From positions 1 to 64,000 of the forward strand of contig JAFSKL010000021.1 of assembly GCA_017448985.1 (NCBI GenBank): a DNA stretch of 64,000 bases, given 5' to 3'. Shown here in pieces: positions 7,252 through 17,800 of the stretch (the first letter of the stretch is position 1; each line of letters begins with the position of its first letter). The notes under the pieces were generated by a model. It worked only from the letters and a program-made list of their open reading frames with translations. It was not told where the DNA came from and made no database searches. The translations under genes were made by a program, and so were the position numbers. The stretch comes from Paludibacteraceae bacterium. GTDB taxonomy: Bacteria; Bacteroidota; Bacteroidia; Bacteroidales; Paludibacteraceae.

Positions 7252-8853
7252 ATGGTAAAAAAGTATGATTTTCTCATTATCGGCGGGGGCGTAGCCGGAA
7301 TGAGTTTTGCCCTGAAAGTGGCAAGAAGCGGCAAGTACAACATTGCCTTATGTTGCAAGACAACGCTGGAAGAAGCCAACACCGCCAAGGCGCAAGGCGG
7401 TATCGCATCCGTGACCAATCTGCTGGTCGATGATTTTGACAAGCACATCCATGACACGATGGTGGCCGGCGATTGGCTCAGTGACCCTGCGGCGGTGGAG
7501 CAAGTGGTGAAGAATGCGCCACACGCCATCGAAGAACTGGTGCATTGGGGCGTTAACTTCGACAAGAAAGAAGACGGTTCGTTCGACCTCCATCGTGAAG
7601 GCGGGCACTCGGAGTTCCGTATTCTGCACCATGCCGATGACACCGGAGCGGAGATTCAACGCGGGCTGATGGCTGCGGTGCGCAATAATCCTTTCATCGA
7701 TGTGCTCGAGCGCCATTTTGCTGTAGAAATCATCACCCAGCACCATTTGGGAGTACGCGTCACACGCCGCACTCCTGATATCGAGTGCTACGGTGCCTAT
7801 ATCCTCAATCCCGAGACACAGAAGATTGATACCTATCTGAGTCGTATCACCCTGATGGCTACCGGCGGAACGGGAGCTGTCTATGCTACCACAACGAATC
7901 CGGAGATAGCTACGGGAGACGGCATCGCGATGGTGTATCGCGCGAAGGGACTGGTCAAAGATATGGAGTTTGTGCAGTTCCATCCGACGAGTTTGTTCAA
8001 TCCAAAAGAGACCCATCCTGCCTATCTGATTACCGAAGCCATGCGCGGTTACGGAGGCATATTGCGGTTGCCCAACGGCGAAGAGTTCATGCAGAAATAC
8101 GACCCGAGGTTGAGTCTCGCTCCTCGGGATATTGTCGCGCGCGCGATTGACAATGAGATGAAAATCCATGCTATCGACCATGTGTGCCTGGATGTGACGC
8201 ACAAAGATCCCGAAGAGACCAAGCATCATTTCCCGAATATCTTTGCGAAGTGCCTGAGTATCGGCATTGACATCACGAAGCAGTATATCCCCGTAGCACC
8301 TTGTGCGCACTATATGTGCGGCGGTATCAAGGTGGATCTGGACGGGCAATCCACTATCCGTCGTCTCTATGCAGTAGGCGAGTGTTCGTGTACCGGTTTG
8401 CACGGCGGCAACCGTCTGGCGTCGAACTCGCTCATTGAGGCAGTGGTATATGCCGATGCTGCAGCCAAACATAGCTTGAGCGTGATAGAAAGTTACGATT
8501 TCAACGGACAAATTCCGGCATGGAACGACGAAGGAACATTGAGTAACGAGGAGCGCGTGCTTATTGCGCAAGACGTGAAAGAGGTGGGTCAGATTATGTC
8601 CACATATGTCGGTATCGTCCGTTCGGACTTACGTTTACACCGCGCGTGGGAACGACTCGACTTGCTGTACGAAGAGACCGAAGCGCTCTTCAAACGCGTC
8701 AAAGCCGATAAGGAGATTTGTGAGTTGCGTAATATGATTAACGTAGGCTACCTCATCACCCGCCAGGCTCTCGAACGCAAAGAATCCCGCGGACTGCACT
8801 ATTCCATCGACTACCCCAAAACCGACAATCATCATCCGCAAGAAGTGTGGTAA
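7252..8853 (+). CDS. nadB: L-aspartate oxidase
   Basis: A 533-residue flavoprotein that oxidises L-aspartate to iminoaspartate, the first step of de novo NAD synthesis. Motifs are the FAD-binding GGGVAGMSFA at the N-terminus, AKAQGGIASV, HREGGHSEFRILH, the succinate-dehydrogenase-like FVQFHPTSL and the C-terminal GECSCTGLHGGNRLASNSL. The length is normal. nadA and nadC are not adjacent. The final 7 nt overlap the start of the giant surface-protein gene, so a housekeeping enzyme and an adhesin share one message. Confidence 0.96.
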   Translation: MVKKYDFLIIGGGVAGMSFALKVARSGKYNIALCCKTTLEEANTAKAQGGIASVTNLLVDDFDKHIHDTMVAGDWLSDPAAVEQVVKNAPHAIEELVHWGVNFDKKEDGSFDLHREGGHSEFRILHHADDTGAEIQRGLMAAVRNNPFIDVLERHFAVEIITQHHLGVRVTRRTPDIECYGAYILNPETQKIDTYLSRITLMATGGTGAVYATTTNPEIATGDGIAMVYRAKGLVKDMEFVQFHPTSLFNPKETHPAYLITEAMRGYGGILRLPNGEEFMQKYDPRLSLAPRDIVARAIDNEMKIHAIDHVCLDVTHKDPEETKHHFPNIFAKCLSIGIDITKQYIPVAPCAHYMCGGIKVDLDGQSTIRRLYAVGECSCTGLHGGNRLASNSLIEAVVYADAAAKHSLSVIESYDFNGQIPAWNDEGTLSNEERVLIAQDVKEVGQIMSTYVGIVRSDLRLHRAWERLDLLYEETEALFKRVKADKEICELRNMINVGYLITRQALERKESRGLHYSIDYPKTDNHHPQEVW

Positions 8854-11800
8854 GAAAGTATGTAAAACATATTGCCCTATTGCTCTGTACGCTGCTATTT
8901 TCGCCGGTGTACATTGATGCGCGTGTGTTTGAAGCGGGGGAAGTGATCTATGTCAAGAAAAGTCCTGCTAATTGGAGTTGGTACGGAAATGACGACGCCG
9001 GTCGATTTGCGTATTTCTACAAAGAGGGGACACCATTATTTGCATGGAGTGAAAAAGCGCAATACGTGCCCTATTGTGGTGATGTCCTTCAAGTAAGGGT
9101 TCCTGCAGGCGAGTGGACTCATGTCATCATGACGCGCAATAGTGTCGATAGCGATCCTGATTGGAGCAATGTTCACTATAATGGTGATGATAACAATGTT
9201 CAAAAGAGTGCAGACATAGAAATACCTGCTAACCAAAACTACTTGGACAATTTCCGCCAATATAAGGACGCCCAAAATAATCCTTATGACAAATGGCATT
9301 GGAGCAACTGCTATTTCTATCGTCCGTCCGAGGATCCTACTTCAAATGGAAAAATCAACAATGTTGATAAACAAGTGGTAGAAGTCTGCACTCAATCATC
9401 GGGTGATCCGTTGTCCTTACAGCCTCGTCTAATCAACGAGACAGATGGCTATGATTATGGTCAAGCACGGACTTGGTTCAAATGGGACGGTGAGAAATGG
9501 AAAGAACTTCCATACGCCAGCACTGATTGGGGATTTGGCGGTCCGGGCAGTTTGAACGAAACGATTGGGGCAGCCAATAGTCACACGTATTATTTTCTTT
9601 CTTCGAAAGACCAACACAGACAGCGATTCATTGAGATTTCTGTTACCAAAGACTGTTCTCCTACTTGCGAGATTACGGATTTTGGTGTTGTGACATCTAG
9701 CGTAAATGTCCATGACAGCACGTATGTTTTGGAGGGAGTTGTGGCCTTTGGAGAGTCTTTGGGCAAGACACTTCGTATCAGCGTCACCGATGCCAAAGGC
9801 GAACATCATGTAGATTATAACGCCCCCACTACGCCTTTTATTTTCAGCCTTCCGGAGCTATACGCCGATGGTGCCACCTTGACGGCAACAGCGAGTTTCA
9901 TCGGCGGTGGTAGTGACTGCTCCCGTAATTCTGATCCTTATCCGGCTCCCAACGCGATAGACGGAATCAAAACCTCTACCATTAACATAACACACGGTGA
10001 AACTCCCACACTTACTCCTTCCACTCCGGGAACAGACGGATTCAAATGGCATGACGGAAACACGACTGATCATGAACGCATCGTACCTGCCTATTGTTTT
10101 GATACCACAGTCATTTATACATATTATGAGTACGAACCTAAGCCTACGTTTGCGGGCAATTTGATTGATAACGGAGATTTTTCCGCGGACGAGACGTATT
10201 ATGGAGATATAAAACGAAGCAATGATGTTACAGGTTGCGACATCAGCGATTACAACTTCTGGGGTAAGGAAGTGACTACAGAAAGTAATTTCTACGACAA
10301 ATACATGGATGGAAGCAGCAGTTTATTCGGCGGTTTCTCCATCGTAACGGATGCCAATAGTTTTTGGAAGCGCTATACAAAGAAAATTGATGCAAAAGCT
10401 GGTACTTATTACGCTCTATTCGATGCTGACAACAGAGGTTCGAAGAGGGCCTGGTATGCTAATACAGGCAAAAGTTCAAAATTGAAATTAGTCAAAGGAA
10501 CCAACTATATGTTCTCTTTTTGGGTGGCTAACATCAATAACTACGGTGAGATGAACAACGCTGCCATTCTGCAGTTCGCCATCCGTTACAAACAAGACGG
10601 AGCGTGGAGCGAAGAGGAACTGTTAGGTAACCCTATTGACTTAAATGAGTACAAGGATAATATCTGGCACCAGAACTCCCATGTTTATACTTCTCCGGCA
10701 GATGCCGATGAAGTGGAAATAATGGTGCGCGACCTCAATATCAGTAAGAACCCGGGAGGAAATGACTTCGCATTGGACGACATCCAATTCCAGGCCATTT
10801 CAGTTCATTCACAAGCGATAAAAAACTGCGAGCGGTTTGTCGTGAATATAAAGGAGCCGGACATTACGGTTAACAAACCCAAAATAACTATCCTCAAGAC
10901 TCCTGCTTGCGGCAAAACAGATTTCGAGATGCAGGTACATGTGAGCTATTCGAAGTTAAGCGATAAATGTCCTGCTAACACCATTACTCTCCAACTGACA
11001 GACGATATATATGGCGATATATTTACAACACCTATCACCATTGATCCGACTGTCAATCCGGAAGGCATCACTCTCACGCTTTCATCGGCCACTTACGCGA
11101 TGTTGGTGGCAGATGGCAAGGTGCACAAACTGACTGCCACTATAACCCGTAAAGATGGTCAAGGCAAGGAAAAGAACTGGCAAAGCTCCGGCATCTACAC
11201 CGCTCCGGGCGTGCCGGCTTTAACGGTAACAGAACCTATTGTTTCCAAGCCAGATTGTGACCAAACAACATTTGATCTTGAGGTCGAAGTAACCTATGCT
11301 TATCAATCCGGCACTGAATTGCTGTTCTATTGGGATGGCGATTTGCACACGGAAGCCTCAAAGAATATTTCCTATGGTTCATCCAGTACTATAACAACCA
11401 AACTGACCGGTCTTACCTATGATGGCAATAAACATACGCTTTTGATTCGTACCGACAACACGACCCTTGACTGTCAAGACTCTAAAGACGTTGATGCCCC
11501 GTTCTCACCGTATATATACGATTATGTTGCCACACCCAAACAGATGGGGTGCGACATCGATGAGTATGATGTGGTTGTTACATTCTATGTTACCAACGGA
11601 CAAGGCAAAGAGGTGACGGTTTGGGGTAAGGAAGATCAAAATACGACCTTTGCTGCAAAAGAGGGCGAGAATACAGTTAAGTTCGAGGGAGTGGCAATCG
11701 ATGCGGCAGATGACTACTTTGATATTTGGTTTGTGGAAGCAGAGTCAAACTGTGAAAAAAAGAAAACAGCTAAATACGATGAGCCCGTGACACCGCATAT

Positions 11801-14800
11801 ATCCGTTACTCCAAGACCGGAAGTCGGTGATATGGATTGTAACCTTACAACTTATACTGTCAAATTTGATATTACACATACGAACCAAAGCGGCAAGCTA
11901 TACGGTTGGATAGACGATGACATCGCCAACAAGAAAGAGTTCGATTACGAGAAAAATCCCGCAACTGTCACCTTTACGGAGGTCCCCGGCGACGGACTCG
12001 AGCACACGCTACACGCCGCGTTTGACGGAGAAAACAGTTGTTCCATTGAAATCAAGTCCTTCAAGGCTCCTTTTACTCCGGTGATCAGCGATGTCCTGAT
12101 TAAGCGTAGCGAGATGAAGTGCGGCGAGAAGACATTCCAAGTAACGGTTGAAGCGACTCTGTCCGACAATGCCATAGGCCACAAGCTTACCATCAAGGGT
12201 GATACGGGTAAAGACGACCCCATTACATATGACATTACTGATACGAAGTTCAGCGAGGTGTTTACTCTTGACAGAGACAAAGCTACCGGCAAATTCCTCA
12301 TCTATTTCGCGGATGCCAATAATTGCGAACCTCAAGAGCACACATATGACCCACCGAATGTACCGGCACTCTCCGTTGATCCGGTGGATATCCCTGCGCC
12401 GAATTGTGACCAGACAACCTTTGATTTGATTATTTCAGGCTCCTACACATATCTGCGTGGTACGGAATTGCATTTCCTGTGGGATGGAGTCGAGAAAGCA
12501 AAAAAAGACATTACTTCTCTCTCCGATGTAGAAACATTTTCCGCTACTTTGAAGGACCTCGCTTATGATGGTCAAAAGCATGTTCTTACTGTTCAAAGCA
12601 ACGAAACAACCTTTGACATCTGTCCGTTCGAGCAGACAGATATAGAAGTGTCTTTCTCGCCGGATATTAAGTCTACAGTTGCAAAAGTTTTACCATATGT
12701 TTGTGATGCTCCTAATTATCAGGTGACAATAACCGTGACATACGAAAAAACGCAAGGCCACAACCTTATCATTACCGATGAGGCAGGACACGAGAAGACG
12801 TTGAAAGCCACCGATGCGGAATATGGCGAGACTTCAGCATCATGGACCTTTGATATGCCATGGGAGAATCCTGTCGTGGAACATACGTTCAAAGCCTATT
12901 TCGAGGGAGCAGAGGGATGTAAAGACGAAGATTCACATAAAGACTCTTATATTGCTCCGAAATACTGGTCGTCCTATACATGGGAGGATGATTCATCGTT
13001 GGAAGAGACATTCTATATTTGTCCGGATGGCAGCAAATACTGGAATGGAGAAACCTATTCTGTTGCGGGCGACTATGAGAAGAAGCTCCAGACAGTGCAT
13101 GGATGTGACAGTATTGTGATGCTGCATCTATTATATTGGCCAACTTATACATGGGAGACGGATTCGAAATTGGAAGAGACGTTCTATATTTGTCCGAATG
13201 GTAGCAAAGAATGGAATGGAAAAATCTATACGGAAGAGGGAGACTACGAACTGAGTCTTAAGACGGTGCATGAATGTGATAGTATTGTCATGCTACATCT
13301 TAGATACTATTCTATTCCGTCCTTGGAAGACCGGACCACGGACGATGTGGTATTTAAAGAGAATTTACCCTATATATGGGAGGGCGAAGAATATACGGTG
13401 TCAGGCAACTATGAAGCGACAAAAACTACTGACGACGGATGTGAGTATTCTGTTTATCTCCATCTAACTGTAACTGACAAGCCGGTAGAGAATCTTGATC
13501 CTGAATATATGACAATATGTCCGGGAGCTACGATTGCTGCATGGAGAGACTTGACGAATTTGACTCCGACGGTAGATAATTACAAATTCACAACAACAAT
13601 TACAGATGAGGATAAGAACTATATAGCTACTTTGATAGTGAATTTCTATCCTATACCTTCTTTGATAGACCGGACAAAGGAGGATGTGGTGTTTACGGAG
13701 AATTTGCCTTATATATGGGAGGGAAATGAATACACGGTATCAGGTAACTATGAAGCCACAAAAACCACTGAAGACGAATGCGAGTATTCAGTTTATCTCC
13801 ATCTAACTGTAACCGACAAGCCGGTAGAGAATCTTGATCCTGAATATATGACGATATGTCCGGGCGCTACGATTGAGGCATGGAGAGACTTGACGGATTT
13901 GACTCCGACGGCTGAGAACAACGTTTTCACTACCACCATCCATGAAGCAGACAAAGACTATAAAGCTACACTAATCGTCAATTTCCACCCCATACCATCC
14001 ATGACAGAACGGACTACGGAGGTTACTGTGTTCACAGAGAATTTGCCTTATATATGGGAGGGCGAAGAATATACGGTGTCAGGCAACTATGAAGCGACAA
14101 AAACCACTGAAGACGGATGTGAATATTCTGTTTATCTGCATCTAACTGTAACCGACAAGCCGGTAGAGAATCTTGATCCTGAATACATGACGATATGTCC
14201 GGGCGCTACGATTGAGGCATGGCATGACTTGACGAATCTGACTCCAACGGCAGAGAACAACGTTTTCACTACCACCATCCATGAAGCAGACAAAGACTAT
14301 GATGCAACGCTGATTGTTGATTTCTATCCCATACCCTCTTTGACAGACCGCACAACGGAGGATGTAGTGTTTAAAGAGAATTTGCCTTATATATGGGAGG
14401 GCGAAGAATATACGGAGTCAGGTTCTTATCAGAAAACCGTGACATCGGCAGATGGCTGCACTTATACTATTTATCTGAATCTCGAAGTAGTAGACAAGCC
14501 GGTAGAGAATCTTGAACCTGAGAATATGACAATATGTCCGGGGACTACGATTGATGCATGGAGAGACTTGACAAATCTGACTCCGACGGCAGAGAATAAC
14601 ATTTTCACAACAACCATCCATGAAGCAGACAAAGACTATAAGGCTAAACTCATTGTTGATTTCTATCCCATACCTTCTTTGATAGACCGCACAACGGATG
14701 TTGTGGTGTTCACAGAGAATTTGCCTTATATATGGGAAGGCGAAGAATATACGGTGTCAGGTAACTACGAAACGACCAAAACAACTGAAGATGGATGCGA

Positions 14801-17800
14801 GTATTCTGTTTATCTCCATCTGACTGTAACTAACAAACCGGTAGAGAATCTTGAACCTGAAAATATGACGATATGTCCGGGTGCTACGATTGAGGCATGG
14901 AGAGACTTGACGGATTTGACTCCGACGGCTGAGAACAATGTTTTCACGACTACCATCCATGAAGCAGACAAAGACTATAGAGCAAAACTGATTGTTGATT
15001 TCTATCCTATACCCTCTTTGGTAGACCGTACAACGGATGCTGTGGTGTTTACAGAGAATTTACCCTATATATGGGAGGGCGAAGAATATACGGTGTCAGG
15101 CAACTATGAAGCGACAAAAACTACTGACGACGGATGTGAGTATTCTGTTTATCTCCATCTAACTGTAACCGACAAGCCGGTAGAGATTCTTGATCCTGAC
15201 CACATGACTATCTGTCCGGGAACTACGATTGATGCATGGCATGACTTGACGGATTTGACTCCGACGGCTGAGAACAATGTTTTCACGACCACCATCCATG
15301 AAGCAGATAAAGACTATAAAGCAACGCTAATCGTCGATTTCCACCCCATACCATCCATAACTGAACGGACTAAGGTGGATGCTGTGTTCACGGAGAATTT
15401 ACCCTATATATGGGAGGGAAATGAGTATAACGAATCCGGTAACTACGAAGCCACAAAAACTACTGACGACGGATGCGAGTACAAGATTTATCTCAACCTC
15501 ACGGTTTCCGACAAAATTATTGAGATTCTTGATCCTGACCACATGACTATCTGTCCGGGAACTACGATTGATGCATGGCATGATTTGACAAATTTGACTC
15601 CGACGGCAGAGAACAATGTTTTCACGACTACCATCCACGACATAGACAAAGATTATTTCGCTACACTAATCGTCGATTTCCACCCCATACCATCCATGAC
15701 TGAACGGACTACGGTGGACGCTGTGTTCACAGAGAATTTGCCCTATATATGGGAGGGAAACGAATACAACGAATCCGGAAACTACGAAACGACAAAAACT
15801 ACTGACGACGGATGCGAGTACAAGGTTTATCTCCATCTGACTGTAACTGAAAAGCCGGTAGAAACTCTTGAACCTCCTGACTACATGACTATCTGTCCGG
15901 GAACTACGATTGATGCATGGCATGATTTGACAAATTTGACTCCGACACCAGAGAATAACATTTTCACAACTACCATCCATGAAGCGGACAAAGACTATAT
16001 AGCTAAACTCATTGTTGATTTCTATCCTATACCCTCTTTGTCAGACCGCACAACGGATGTAGTGGTGTTTACGGATGATTTGCCATACCGTTGGGAAGGG
16101 CAAGATTGTATGGTATCTGACACCTATGAAGCGACAAAAACTACTGATGATGGGTGCAAGTACAAGATTTATCTCAACCTCACGGTTTCCGACAAGCCGG
16201 TAGAGAATCTTGATCCTGAATACATGACGATCTGTCCGGGAACGACGATTGATGCATGGCATGACTTGACGAATTTGACTCCGACGGCAGAGAACAATGT
16301 TTTCACAACTACCATCCATGAAGCAGACAAAGACTATAAAGCAACACTCATTGTTGATTTCTATCCTATACCCTCTTTGTCAGACCGTACAACGGATGTT
16401 GTGGTGTTTACGGAGGATTTGCCATACCATTGGGAAGGGCAAGATTGTATGGTATCTGACACCTATGAAGCAACAAAAACTACTGACGACGGATGTGAGT
16501 ACAAGATTTATCTCAACCTCACTGTTACGGACAAACCTATTGAGATTCTTGATCCAGACCACATCACTATTTGTCCGGGTGCTACGATTGATGCATGGCA
16601 TGACTTGACAAATTTGACTCCGACGGCAGAGAACAATATTTTCACAACTACCATCCATGAAGCAGACAAAGACTATAAAGCTAAACTCATTGTTGATTTC
16701 TATCCAGTACCTACTATAGCCGAAGCGACCACCAATGTCACTGTCTTCAAGGATGAACTTCCCTACGAATGGAACGATGAATGGTTCACCACGGAGCAGA
16801 CCGGCTATACCAAGGAATTAACAACCGACGACGGATGTACCTATACGGCAACACTCAACCTGACCATCGTATCAGATCCGATTGTACCGAAACCCGAAAT
16901 TACGGCCACCGCCTCCGTCATGCCATACGCGTGCGGAGACCATACGTACAGCGTCAAAGTGGAAGTAGAATTCGCTAACGGTCAGGGACGAGATCTCATT
17001 TTCGAGGACTGGAAAGGGAACAAGCGAGTCTTCCCAACCACACCTGCCGATACAAAGATTGATGATCCTCCCGTTTTCGAGTATCAAAAGTACACTCCGG
17101 GCGGAAAACATGGGTTCAAAGTCTATTTCGATGGGTATGAAGATTGTGCGGAATATGCTGACTACATCGAACCGGCGCAACCCAAGATAGACATCGTACA
17201 TACCGACATTGGATCTGTCACGAGCTGCGGTGCTACATACGACTTGTCCGTCACTTTCGACTATTACAACCAGGATGGTACGCTTTCGGTTGATCTCGAC
17301 GGAAGACCTGCGGACTACATTACACCGGATTTCGTAAAGGATGAATTCGACAAACAAACGGCCACCGCCACCTTCATCGGACTCACAGCCGACGGACAAA
17401 AGCACGCACTCACTGTCCAAACTACCGGCGGTGTGCATAACTGCCACAAATCCGTCACCGTCGATGCTCCTGAGGCAGAGGACATAATCACATCCGTTGA
17501 GGTTACTGATGTTCCGGAGAATATCCGCTGCGACCAGACGGAATATGATGTCACCGTTACCGTTACAATGTCGTCCGACAACGCTATCGGTAAGAAGATT
17601 ATTATTGCTCACGAAGGCCAAACCGACGATTTCATTGCAACGGCTAACCCGATGGAGACTACCGTCAAGATGACGACTGCGGATGCAGCAGGTCTGACTG
17701 TGGATGCTTACTTCGATGGACGGCCCGAGTGCAAAGTAACGAGCAAAACCTTCGATGCTCCCCAACGCTTGAAGTGTATAAAGGATTACGCGCAGACATG

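Noticed and set aside
13308..16700. CRISPR array
   Set aside because: The 339-bp repeats are contiguous and coding; there are no spacers and no cas genes.
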